Shown: in pieces, positions 44,012 to 55,579 of the stretch
Layout of the letters: each line of letters begins with the position of its first letter
Numbering within the stretch: the stretch's first letter is position 1
From: Dipteronia dyeriana
Taxonomy: Eukaryota; Streptophyta; Magnoliopsida; Sapindales; Sapindaceae
Assembly: GCA_032871835.1 (NCBI GenBank)
Contig: CM065301.1
Span: forward strand, 32,310,405-32,374,404
Length of the DNA stretch: 64,000 nt
Reading direction: 5' to 3'
Translations under genes and position numbers: made by a program
The notes under the pieces: generated by a model
Told to the model about the DNA's origin: nothing
Databases searched by the model: none
What the model saw: the letters and a program-made list of their open reading frames with translations, nothing else

Positions 44012-46316
44012 TGTACGGAAAAATAGATTCAAAACGCAGCGGAAACGTAGAATAAGGGTTGTATATATTTAAAAAATTTCCCTTTAATAAAACGAACCTT
44101 AACCCTAGATTAATTGATGTATATTGAAAGTAGCGTACCTTTTGTATCGTGATGGTTGAACTAGCGTCGAATTGAATCTGTAAGATCTTTTAATCCAATC
44201 ATAAATGTGAATCACCTAAGAGTTTGGGCTTTCTTTCTATTAATTGTATATCTAAGGATGGAAACAAACAAAATCTTCTTCTTTGTTAGTCACAATAATC
44301 CTCCAAGACGAAAAAAAAAAAACGTTTGGTCACTTATGAATTATCAATCAATTTGATTGAAACTCGCGTGAACCTAGATTCGATGTTGTACACAAAACCT
44401 TTTAATGTAAAGGCTACTAGTGCACTATCGAACACAAAACGTTCTTTTTTCCTTTTCCTCTTTACCGAATTTTCACACACCAATCTTTAGAGTTGGTCGA
44501 ATTTATCTAAAGCAATAACCGAATTCTCTACACTCAAAATTTCCCTTTGGCCGAAATTTACTCTTAGAAAATTTTCCATGGACGAAATTTTCTTCTTGTA
44601 AATTATGCTTGGCCGAAATTCTCTTCTTGTAATCATTAGCCTTGGCCGAATTTACCTAGAGGTTTATATAGGTTTCTTAAATCATCTCCTAGACAGGATT
44701 TACTTGGTGGGCAAGATTCCTATCTCTAGGTGGATTTATTTGGTGACAAAGAATCCATTTCTAATAAAGATTTCTATTCCATATTAAGAATCCTAATCCA
44801 ACTGAAATAGTGTATTTTTTCAATAACCAGTTATTAAATATAATTAAATTGTAACTATATTAAAACCTTTTAATTTGACCAATTGTCAACTCTAGTTTTA
44901 ATAGAAATCAAATACTTCCTAAATTTACTAGATAAATAAACTCCTATTATTTATCTACTTATTAAATATAGTATTTGATACTTATCATACTACCAACAAT
45001 AATATGACTCTTGCAGACCATCTCCTACTAGGAAAAAGATTTTTACTTTTAATTAAAAACTTAATTATTTAATAAATTAATTAATTTCCATTTAATTAAA
45101 TAATAAAATAAAAAATAATATAAAAGGTTATTTTACAAGCCTTAGCCGTCCAAGCCAATATATAGGTCAAATATTGTTTTTCTTATTTTATTAAATCCTT
45201 TGGACTTAAATAAAAAGTCCACATGTGAACTAGACTCATTCGTACTGAAAGAAACAAGTCCACATGCCTTAATACAATTCTAGATGGACCCATAAATTGG
45301 TCAGGTAGAATAAAATAAATGATCCATGCAAGTTTGTGTGGACTGGGGATCTTGGCCAGCTATCTAAATTACAGCTCCAATAGACATAACCTAATCACAA
45401 TCAAAAAATGATTCACTTAGGTCCGATATATTAATTTTAATTAATTCCACTAAATAACTAAAATTGAACTCTTAAATAAAGGTATAATAAGTTAATATTG
45501 CTCATTCATACCCTAGACAAACTTAATAGAGAAAGTGTATCCTTGTAAAGAATATCAATAAAGGCCAAGAGCTCATAGACCGGCTATAGCACTCCAAGTT
45601 ACCATAATTACTTATATGACCTCATCTTGAACTTGGATATTTTGACTTGTCCAGAAGCCATATTTCAATCGACACTATTGAAAACTTAACGTTAAGCTTT
45701 AATATCCAATACCTGAAAACATCCATATGATGATACTGTACTCTCATTCAATAAATGGAGCCACGATATCCATATCTATAAATGAAGTCCTCTATCGATT
45801 AACAAATGAATACTACCAAACTATCGAGGATAGACTATGCTATATAATCGTACTCATTGATAGCTCAAATGATAACACTTGCAACCATAAGTCCATCATT
45901 TATCTCAGGATTGGATAGACTCTCTGATTGCCTTCAAGTGAAAACTTTTATCCATTGACGGTTTTGGATAAAGTATGTCACTATGATCCTAATCAATGCA
46001 CCTAGTGCACTAGATTCCTTTACCCAAAGACAATACACTTTGATTATTTAAGACCCATCATAACACATTTGATCTCACTCAAATGCCAGCAAAAGAATCT
46101 ACAACTTTATCAAGATAAAGGCGCCCAACATTTACCTTAAGATGTGAATATTATTCAAGACTAACTAAAGAATTGTGTCTGCCTTATACATATCCAGATG
46201 TACGAACAATTATTCTTTTCCCATAGTCTTTTGACCTTATGATTTTTTTCTTTTGACAACGATAATAATTAAGCTATAAATGCTATAAGATTTGTTAAAC
46301 TAGAAATCACTATAAA
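44012..46316 (-). repeat. CopA-4 3' LTR, right end lost
   Basis: Starts TGTACGG and follows the minus-strand CopA LTR for ~2.3 kb (TATA near 44660, repeat array to 44800). The last ~100 bp (TATCGAGCATAATCCTAACA) are missing: at about 46310-46320 it jumps into RT coding sequence. Possibly the 3' LTR of a further element with a deletion across the polypurine tract and RNase H. Confidence 0.75.
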
Positions 46317-46645
46317 TACTACCCAACAAAAATAATCTCGACTGTCGTCTAGTGATTAGGACCAGGTTTTGATTGAAACATTCTAACTATGCCAACAACA
46401 AAACAAATACCTGGTCTAGTGTAAAGCATTGCATACATGAGACTTCCAACCTCTGAGGCATACAGGACCCTACTCATAAATTGCTATTCATGCTCAATCT
46501 TAGGAGCTTGTTCCTTATAAAGTTGGATTCCATGTCTGACATGTAGCATACCTTTCTTGGAATCTTGCATGGGGAACCTAGATAAGATTTTATCTATGTA
46601 TGAAGCTTGGGATAATACAATTGTTCTATTCTTTCTATACCTTAT
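46317..46645 (-). pseudogene. CopA-4 RT C-terminal fragment
   Basis: The minus strand is collinear with 36376-36690 of CopA-2 and 50225-50546 of CopA-3 (shared landmarks AGACTTCCAACTNCYGAGG and AAGATTTTATCTATGTATG on the + strand). It encodes the end of RT (the SLMYA...CTRPD region) but with stops. It is cut at about 46646 by another CopA LTR. Confidence 0.75.
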
Positions 46646-47421
46646 TTTAGGGAAAAATCGCGTAACAGAAGCGTGAAAAAAAATAGAAATTAGAGTTTCG
46701 GTATAAATAAAAACTTCCCTTTTATAACAAGAACCTTAACCCTAGATTAATTGATGTATATAAAAAGTATCGTACCTTTTACTCGTGACAATTGAACTAG
46801 CACCGAATTGAATCTGTAAGATCTTCCAATTCAATCGCGAACATGAATCACATAGGAGTGTGGGTTCTTCTTTAAATTGTATACCTGAGGATGGAAACAA
46901 ATAAAATCTTCTTTTTTATAGTCACGATAATTCCCCAAGAGAAAAACCAAGAACATCCGGTCACTTATGAATAATCAATCAATTTGATTGAAACTCGGGT
47001 GAACTTTGATTCGATGTTGTACACAGAAGCAAAGGATACTAGAGTACTATCGAAAACAAAAATGTTCCATCTTTTCTCTATGCTTGGCCGAATTCTTTAC
47101 CAAATGAGTTGGACGAAGTTTTTTTTATAACAGTAAAAAAATAAAATAAAAACAACTTCTCACACCAAAAACTAAGGCTTGGTCGAAATTTACAACCTAT
47201 ATTTATAGAACTGGGCCATCATCTATATGAATCTTTCAACAAGATCTGTTTATCGATAAGATTCATATATATCAACTAATCATGGCTATATATGGGTGAT
47301 CTTAATCCTTAGTGTCTTATCGACTCCTTCATGATAGATCATGGTCTTTAATATACCATGTGTGATGTCGGATGCAGTCCATAATCAATATGCTTCGTAT
47401 GATAGGATTGTGGTTTGGCAT
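46646..47421 (-). repeat. CopA LTR fragment with unfamiliar U3
   Basis: Starts (TT)TAGGGAAAAATCG and is CopA-like to about 47190 (CTATATTTATAG, TATA region). The following ~230 bp (47190-47421) do not match the other CopA LTRs by eye. It is cut at 47422 by CopA-3. The start base is uncertain because the TGT end is mutated. Confidence 0.65.
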
Positions 47422-49662
47422 TGTAGGGAAAATCGCACAAAGGAAGCGTAAAATTAGGGTTTGGTATATTAATTTTTTTCCCTTTTATTAGCAAGAACCT
47501 TAACCCTAGATTAATTGATGTATGTTAAAAGTATCGTACATTTTTCTTGTGATGACTGAACTTACACCGAATTGATTCCGTAAGATCTTCCAATCCAATC
47601 ACGAACGTGAATCACCTAAAAGTGTGGGCTCCCTTTCTTTAAATTGCATACCTGAGGATGGAAACAAACAAAACCTTCTTATTTGTTAGACACAATAATC
47701 CTCCAAGAGAAAATCCATTAACGTCCAGTCACTTTTGAATTATCAGTCTACTTGAGTGAAACTCGCGTGAACTCGATTCAATTTTGTACACAAAACCCTT
47801 TTGATGTAAAGGATACTAGTGTACTATCGAAAACAAAAACGTTTCCCTTTTTTCTCTTCTTGGCTTAATTCACACCCTATTTTTATGAGTTGACAGAATT
47901 TTGTCTAGAGCAATAAACTAAATTTTTCTCCCTCAAAATTCTCTCTTGCTTGGCTGAATTCTCTCTTAGAAAATACTTAGCTTGGGCAAAATTTTCACTC
48001 ATAAAAACTAAGGTTGGCCAAAATTATAGAGGTTGTATTTATAGGATTACAAATCCTTTCCTAATAAGGATTTATTTGGTGGGCAAGAATCTTTTCCTTA
48101 TGTTGATTTACTTGGTGACCAAAAATCATTTAAAAAAAAAGAATTCTATTCTACACCAAGACTCCTAATCTAACTCATTAGTGTTTTAACGACCATATTA
48201 AAGATTTTCTAATTTAACTAGATAAATAATTCATTTTATTTATCTACTTACCAAATATAATCTTTAATATTAATTATACTACCGACAATAGTATAATATT
48301 AGAGGACCTTCTCGTACTAGGACTTTTTTTTTTACTTTTAATTAAATAATTAATTAATTACCAAATTAATTAATTTACATTTAATTAAATAATAAAACCA
48401 AAAACAATATAATAAGTTATTTTATATAACCTTGCCGCCTAACACCTATACATGGCCCAAATATTGTTTTTCCTATTTTATTAAATCCATTGGACTTTTA
48501 TAAAAAGTACACATGTGAACTAGACTCATTCTTACTGAAAAAAACAAGACCACATGCCATAATACAATTCTAGATGGACCCATAAATTTGTCCGGTAGAA
48601 TATATCAAGTGATCCATGCAAGTTCGTGTGGATTGAGGATCTTGGTAGGCTATCTAATTTTAAACTCCAATAGACATAACCTAATAACAATCAACAAATG
48701 ATTCACTTAGATCCGATCTATTAATTTTAGTTCACTTCACTAAAGAACTAAAATTAAACTCTTAAACAAAGATAGAATAAGTTAATATTGTTCATTCATA
48801 CCCTAGACAATCTTAATGGAGATAGTATAACCTCGTGAAGAATATCAGTAATCGGCAAGAGCTCATAGACCGCCTATAGCTCTCCAAGTTACCATATTTA
48901 CTCATATGACCACATTTTGAACAAGGATATTTTGACTTCTCAAGAAGCCATGTTTCAATAGACACTATTGAAAACTTAACGTTAAGATTTAATATTCAAT
49001 ACCTCAAAATATCCATAAGATGGTATTCTACTCACATTTAATAAATGGAGTCACGATGTCCATGTCTATAAATGAAGTCATCTGTCGATTAACAAATGAA
49101 TACCACCAAACTATCGAGGATAGACTATACTATATAATCGTACTCATTGATAGCCCAAATGATAACACTTGCAACCATAAGTCCATCATTTATCTCGGGA
49201 TTGAGATAGACCCTCTGATTGTCTTCAAATGAAAACTTTTATCCGTTAATAGTTCTAGATAAAGTATTTCACTGTGATCCAATTCAATGCACCCAGTGCA
49301 CTAGATTCTTTTGCCCAAAGATACCACATTTTGATGATTTTAGACTCATCATAACACATTTAATCCCACTCAAATTCTAGCAAAAGAATCTACAACTTTG
49401 ACAAGATAAAGGTGCCCAACCTTTATCTTAAGTTGTGAATATTATTCAAGACTAACTAAAGAATTGTGTCTAACTCATATATATCTAGATGTGTGAACAA
49501 TTCTTCTTTTCTCATAGTATTTTGACCTTATGATTATTTAGTTTTGACACTTACATTAATTAAACTATTAATGCTATAAGATTTGTTAAACTAGAAATCA
49601 CATTATTAATATGAAAAGATAGTCAAATACATTATTATACTCTTCCTATCGAGCATAATCCA
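47422..49662 (-). repeat. CopA-3 3' LTR
   Basis: TGTAGGG at 47422 to CATAATCCA at 49662, 2241 bp. TATA-like TTGTATTTATAGG (about 48028-48040) with a short array after it. A purine tract GAAAGTAGGAGAT (minus) lies just outside at about 49667-49679. Confidence 0.88.
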
Positions 49663-50546
49663 AATGATCTCCTACTTTCTCTATAGCAAATGTGACATAT
49701 CTCTTATCCCTATATTCTCTAGATGTCCATCAAAACTCTTTTGTGGAAGAGCGTTTGTAAAGGGATCCACTAGATTATTTACTGACGCAATTTTGGTAAT
49801 CATCACATAACCCCTATGCACAATTTCCCTCAGAAGGTGATACTTTCTTTCAATGTGTTTCGCTCTCTTATGACTTCTTGGTTCTCTGATTTAGCCATTG
49901 ATCCACTATTGTCATAACAGATAGTGATCTATTTATTCGCATCAAGAATCACTTCCAAGTCAATCAAGAATTGGCTGAGCCAGACAGCCTCTTTAGCAGC
50001 CTTGTATGCGGCAACATACTCGGCTTCCATGTTGGAATCAGCAATACAAGATTGCTTGATACTCCTCAATATGACTGCCCCTCCTCAAAGTGTAAACGTA
50101 AATCCTGATGTTGATCTTCTAGAGTCAGAATCCGATTAGAAGTCAGAATTTTTATACCTAACGGGAATTAAATCCTCTCTAGAGTATACAAGCATATAAT
50201 CTCTTGTTCTCCTGAGATACTTGAAAATATGTTTGTCTGCCGTCTAGTGATCAGGACCAGGTTTTGATTGAAACCTGCTAACAATGCCGGCAACAAAACA
50301 AATATCTTGTCTAATGTAGAGCATTACATATATGAGACTCTCAACTGCCGAGGGATATGGAACTCTACTCATGAATTGCTCTTCATGCTCATTCTTTGGA
50401 ACTTGTTCCTTAGAAAGTTTGATTCCATGTCCTAAGGGTAACATAACTTTCTTGGAATATTTTATGGAAAATCTAGACAAGATTTTATCTATGTATGAAG
50501 CTTGGGATAAGGCAATCATTATATTCTTACTATCCCTTATGACTTG
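49663..50546 (-). pseudogene. CopA-3 RNase H and RT C-terminus
   Basis: The minus frame 50519-50244 reads MIALSQASYIDKILSRFSIK, KLSKEQVPKNEHEEQFMSRV and DICFVAGIVSRFQSKPG, the end of RT. RNase H sequence continues to ~49680 with several breaks. It is cut at 50547 by Sire-2 at a point 5' to RT coding (CCCTTATGACTTG). The rest of pol, gag and the 5' LTR should lie beyond Sire-2, outside the window. Confidence 0.85.
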
Positions 50547-52452
50547 TGAAATTCCCTAGAAAGTGTGTGTCTATAAACCTAGAGGGGGTGAATAGGTTTT
50601 AATTCGATTGATTGACATTTTCACAAATTAATCAATATCACCAAATCTACACCAAGTGTTCAAGTAAATAACAATAAACATAAAGCAATAACAACACGTA
50701 ATATATATGTAGAAACCCTCTAAATGGGAAAAACCACGGGTTGTTTAGTGTGCCACAATCTAACCTCAAAATCCACTATTAAATGAAAGTTTACAACCTA
50801 GGTTGACCTCCCGTCACACCCATTACAGTTACTAACCCTCTCACGCTACTCGGCTAGCCTTTCATTGTGATTTTTGATCACCAACCTTGTCCACTAACCA
50901 CTTAGCTACAAGCTTAATCAACAATGAAGAGATAATGGCAACCTAAGTAAATATGCAAGAATATTCTATATGCAAAAATGCTAGGTCAAAACATTCATGC
51001 TTATCTAGGATTAATAATGACAAGAAAAGAAAATCCTAGATATCAATGTTCTATATGCAAAGGCAAGATGAATTAGCTAGTAGGGTAAAACCGTCCTAAA
51101 TTCTAGCTATCACTAATCAATACTCTCAACCAACAACTAATACCACAAGCATGTCATAAAAGCTATTAAACACACAAGCATGCATTTAATTTGCAATAAA
51201 AGTTAAAACCTAGGTGTACATGTCATAGTAATGAAACTATAAAGTTTAGAGCATGTAGAGAATACCTAGTCATGACCAAACAAGAGACCTATGCTTGAGA
51301 GATGCTTGATGATTGTGATTTGAAGTTTGGTTGAGTAAAACTAAGTTCTTGGTGCTCTCTCTCTCTAGGATTCAATTTCTCTCTCTTAAAGATTCAATTT
51401 CAGAGCTCTAGGTCTGATTTGGGAAGAAGATGATATATATAAGGTGTAAAAATGAACTGCACAAGAAAAGACATTTTTGCCCAAACAGGTTTTTCGCCTC
51501 TAGTTTCGCCCCTTGAGGAGGTGAAAAGTTTGGGAGCGAAAAGGCTACCATAATTTTTGTTCCTGGTTTCGGCTCTTGAGGGGGCGAAGAATTTGGAAGC
51601 GAAAAGGGATGCCACAATTTTCACTGCTGGTTTCGCCTTGGAGGGGGAGAAACATTGAGCGAAATCTGCTCTTAACATTTCACCTTGACATTCAAGCATA
51701 CCAAAACGTGACCAAACGACTTCGAAACCTTGCGTATACTATGCCGTTGGAAAGGCATGGAAGTCTAATTTCTACTCCAATTAACAAAATGTGATTAGGA
51801 TGATTGTAGAAAACTTTATGGTCAAATGAGTTACCAAAGGTCAGAAACGGACAACAATAGAGATGCTCTGTTTTAGGGTCATTTGGAGATTTCAAAACAA
51901 ATCCAAACGGTCATGAAATATTACGAATAATATACCGTTGGAAAGGTATGAGTGTCTAGTTTTTACAAATCTTTCAAAACTCATTTTGATGCAATGTATA
52001 AAATGTTATGGAAACAAGACCATACAAAGGTCAGTTTTGAAAAATACTTAAATCATTGAAAACCATTCTTTCGAAACTAGACACGTTACTCAAAATAACC
52101 AAACCAAATCTAACTCAATTTACACAATAAGTAATCATATGATTAAAAGCAATGCATGATCATGGAAACATAAATGCAATCATAGATGCAATAAAAAATA
52201 CATGAAGTGCAAGAGTGATTGTGAAGGAATGCACACATGAGTAATGAGAAACAAAGAATAAATGCATGTCAATACAAATGCATGTTAGTGTGTGTGTGTG
52301 CAACTTAATCTCTTCAAAGAGTTAAACAAGTGATATACCTTTGAAGCTTGAACTTGATCACGAGCAAAGCCGACCTAAACTCCCCTTACATAATTATCAC
52401 CAAATGTGGTTTGTCAATCGAAATAAGCCAATTAAAAACCGAGGAACTAACA
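50547..52452 (-). repeat. Sire-2 3' LTR (1906 bp)
   Basis: Starts TGAAATTCCC, ends GGAACTAACA (TGTTAGTTCC on minus). It has the CCTAGAGGGGGTGAATAGG site, TATA on minus (TTATATATAT, 51432-51443) and a 62-65-bp tandem module (51486-51665). ORFs at 51400-51699 are formed by this module. No gene. Confidence 0.9.
51486..51665 (-). promoter_or_regulatory. Tandem TTTCGCC module upstream of Sire-2 TATA
   Basis: Three units start at about 51501, 51563 and 51627 with TNGTTTCGSC, then CTTGAGGNGGNGAARAN and GAGCGAAAAGG. TTTCGCC and GGCGAA/GAGCGAAA make inverted arms inside and between units. GC-richer than its surroundings and just upstream of TATA on the minus strand. Confidence 0.6.
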
Positions 52453-52467
52453 ATCTCCCTTTTTGGC
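52453..52467 (-). other. Sire-2 polypurine tract
   Basis: Minus strand GCCAAAAAGGGAGAT directly before LTR start TGTTAG. Confidence 0.88.
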
Positions 52468-53799
52468 TATTTCGTGACAAAACCACTCACTCACAAAGTA
52501 TCCTCACAAAATTAGAAAAACAAGAGGTCAACAAACACATTCTTAATTACAAAGAGATACCTAAAGCTAAATTTTCAAATCTTCTATCTCTTGTAGAATG
52601 ATCATCTCTACAAAACAAAGAACTACACTTTCCAAAACAAGTGAATGTGAGGTGATCAAGATAAATAAAAACAAGTGCAATTTGCATAAAATAGAAACAA
52701 GTGACATGAAATCAACAATGCAAATGCAAAAGCTCCACCTAAAAGAGTCAACTCCCCCTAAAAATGGAATTCTCCTTTTTTTGTGCAAAAGCAACACAAA
52801 CAAATGACATGTAATCAACAATGCACATGCAAAAGCTCCCCCTAAAAGAGTCAGCTCCACCTAAAAGAGTCAACTCCCCCTTAAAACAGAATTCTCCCTT
52901 TCTATACAAAAGCAACACAAACTCCCCCTAAAGCAAACATTACTCCCCCTTTTTGTCATAAGATAGGCAAATGAGTATTCCCCAACTGGGACGCTTTAGC
53001 AAATAGAGATATTTGCAATGTAAATGCATAATCATATACAACAACTTTATGTAATTTAATTACGAGAGAGAGAGAAATTCAAGGAAGTTTGATTTTTGGA
53101 ACATGTGTGAAAAGATTGTCTTGAATGAAATACATGCAACATCAACTTCCAAAAGCATGGTATTTGGCAAAGGAAAAAACACATGAGGTTCCAAGAGAAG
53201 TCAAACCAATTTGCACTAATATGTCAATGGAAAAACAAGATATAGTTTAACAAAAGATAAGAGCAACTATCAAGCTTTACAAGCTAAACAAGACATGAGC
53301 GACTATTTGTGCCCTTTTAGATTTTTCCTGGTGAAATTACCGTATGATAATAGCCTTGTTCAACAAGTAAAGAGAAATAGACTATTGGATTGTGAAATCC
53401 TTGAAATGGATACAATATCCTTATTGATTGAAGTCTCAAAAGTCACTCTCACACAAATAAACAATCATTTTAAAGCATTCAATAAATTCATCATGCATAC
53501 CAATTTAAGCATGTCAAAATCAAGTTGTCATAAACATGGAGATAAACTTTGGGTCAATCAAATATACTTCCCAATCGAATTTCCTAGTCCAAAAATACAT
53601 GTTTAAAGACAAATGAGACATGAATTTCAAATAAGGCAAAAACACACTTGTTGAATAAAAATTTATATAATAATATATGCACCCAAGATACTTGAGCAAT
53701 TAATTAAACAGCATAAAATTGAACAATTAATTGATTATTGAAATGCAAGTTCGCTCTCTTTGCATGAGCTCCCCATATGAAGTCAATCACCAAAACTCA
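52468..53799 (-). other. Sire-2 non-coding region with repeated purine tracts
   Basis: No supported gene between RNase H and the polypurine tract. At 52728-52955 the + strand repeats CTCC(A/C)CCTAAAAGAGTCA and related CTCCCCCTAAA several times, inside an ~110-bp imperfect duplication that also contains ATCAACAATGCANATGCAAA. On the element strand these are TTTAGGGGGAG tracts like a polypurine tract. The + frame 53295-53606 has no motif. Confidence 0.7.
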
Positions 53800-54443
53800 T
53801 CAATGCATATGACAAATCCCAATAGACCTGCTAAGAGATTTAAACTTAGTAAAATCTAATGTTTTAGTAAACAAGTTCGCTAGTTGATCATTTGTTCCCA
53901 CATGTTCAAGTGCAATGCATTTGCTCTCAACTAGCTCTCTAATGAAATGATGTCTAATATCAATAGTTCTAGAATGTTGGACAGGATTTTTTGAAATATT
54001 AATGGCACTCATGTTATCACAATAAAGGGTTAGAGTACCTTGCTCAAAGCCACAATCCACAAGCATTCGCTTCAACCATAGGAGTTGTGTGCAAGCACTC
54101 CCATCGGCTATATACTCGGCCTCGGCTATGGATAAGGTTATGGAATTTTGCTTCTTGCAAACCATGACACAAGATTGTTCCCTAGGAAGAAGTAACCGCC
54201 CGATGTATTCTTCCTATCATCATAATTACCTGCTCAATCTGCATCACTAAAACCAACTAATCTAGCATTAGTGTTAAAAGAGTACCATATCCTATAATTG
54301 GATGTCCCATTCACATATTGAATTATTCTCTTCACGGAGGAGAGATGAGATTCCTTGGGATTGGCTTGGTACCTAGCACACGCACAAACACTAAAGGCTA
54401 TATTGGGCCTACAATCCATCAAGTATAGTAAGCTCCCTATCAT
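53800..54443 (-). pseudogene. Sire-2 RNase H
   Basis: Minus frames: SVKRIIQYVNGTSNYRIWYS, LVGFSDAD then TGA for Trp (normally DADWAG), and after a one-base shift KKQNSITLSIAEAEYIADGS, LYCDNMSAINISKNPVQHS, RTIDIRHHFIRELVESK. The motif RTKHIDIRHH has lost two residues (RTIDIRHH). It ends with QLANLFTKTLD and GICHMH. Confidence 0.9.
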
Positions 54444-55559
54444 GCTCCGATATAGGCTTTAATCCATACTTTTTCCACTTGCATCCTTGCTAAGTTTCAA
54501 CGTGGTACTCATAGGTGTGTCACAATGCTTGGCATTATCAAGGCCAAATTTCTTCACTAGGTACTGGGCATATTTAGCTTGGGACATAAAGATCTCATCA
54601 TGCATTTGCTTGATTTGCAAGCCTAGGAAGTAATTTAGTTCACCAACCATGCTTATTTCAAACTCATGAGTCATGACATCAACAAATTGTTTGGCTTTCA
54701 AGTTGTTGGTGGAACCAAAAACGATGTCATCAATATAAATTTGAGCTATGAATAGCTCATCTTTAGTGCACTTGGTGAACAAAGTCTTGTCAACACTTCC
54801 TCTAGAATAGCCATTGTTAACAAGATAAAGAGTGAAGCACTCATAAAAAGACCTCGGTGCTTGTTTCAACCCATATAGTGCCTTCTTGAGGCGATAAACA
54901 TGATTGGTGTGGTGTGGATCTACAAACCTCTTGGGTTTCTCAACAAACACTTCCTCTTGTAAGAAGCCATTGGAGAAGACACTCTTAACATCCATTTGAT
55001 GCAATTTAAACTTGTGCACACACTATATAGATAAGAGAAATCTAATGTACTCTAATCGGGCAACGGGAGCAAAAGTCTCCTCAAAGTCAATACCTTTAAT
55101 TTGAGAGTATCCTTGTGCTACAAGTCTAGCCTTGTTCCGTATAATGTTGCCATCCTCATCGGATTTGTTCCTATGGACCCACTTGGTGCCTATCATATTA
55201 GTGTTCTTAAGTCTAGCAACTAGAGTCCAAACCTCATTTCTTTCAAACTGGTTTAGCTCTTCTTGCATAGCAAGAACCAAAAACTCACCACTTAAGGCTT
55301 CATCAACCTTTTTGGGATCAATTTGAGAGGTGTAGCAAATATAGCAAATTTGATTGGCTAATTGACGCCTAGTCCTAACCCCGTAATTCACATCTCCAAG
55401 AATGTCACTCTTGTTGTGGAGATGTCTAACCCAAGGAGTGGGTTCCTTAGAGTCCAACGTAGGATCTCTATCAAGAGATTGAGAGACCTCCTTTTCAAGA
55501 TTTGACTTTTCATTACTTGAAGTCTCACCAATCTTCTTCAAGGGAGGATCATCAAACAC
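54444..55559 (-). pseudogene. Sire-2 reverse transcriptase and upstream linker
   Basis: Minus frames in one phase: linker with [80 protein letters not shown]; a stop at about 55020; then [49 protein letters not shown] (YIDD, a functional variant of YVDD) and STTLKLSKDASGKSMD. One of the better preserved RTs in the window. Confidence 0.92.
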
Positions 55560-55579
55560 ACTAACCTTCTCATCATGAT

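Larger units (their letters stand above)
50547..55579 (-). mobile_element. Sire-2: SIRE-type element, open to the right
   Basis: Minus-strand 3' LTR 50547-52452, polypurine tract 52453-52467, non-coding region, RNase H 53800-54236, RT to 55559. At 55580 it is interrupted by Sire-3 in the opposite direction. Integrase, protease, gag and the 5' LTR are outside the window. The candidate left TSD is ACTTG (50542-50546). Inserted in CopA-3 pol. Confidence 0.88.

Noticed and set aside
51400..51699. ORFs with SLPNSSPPQ repeats (- strand)
   Set aside because: Product of the Sire-2 LTR tandem module; no homologue and no support.
53295..53606. 103-codon + strand ORF within Sire-2
   Set aside because: Antisense to the element, no domain, in a non-coding region.
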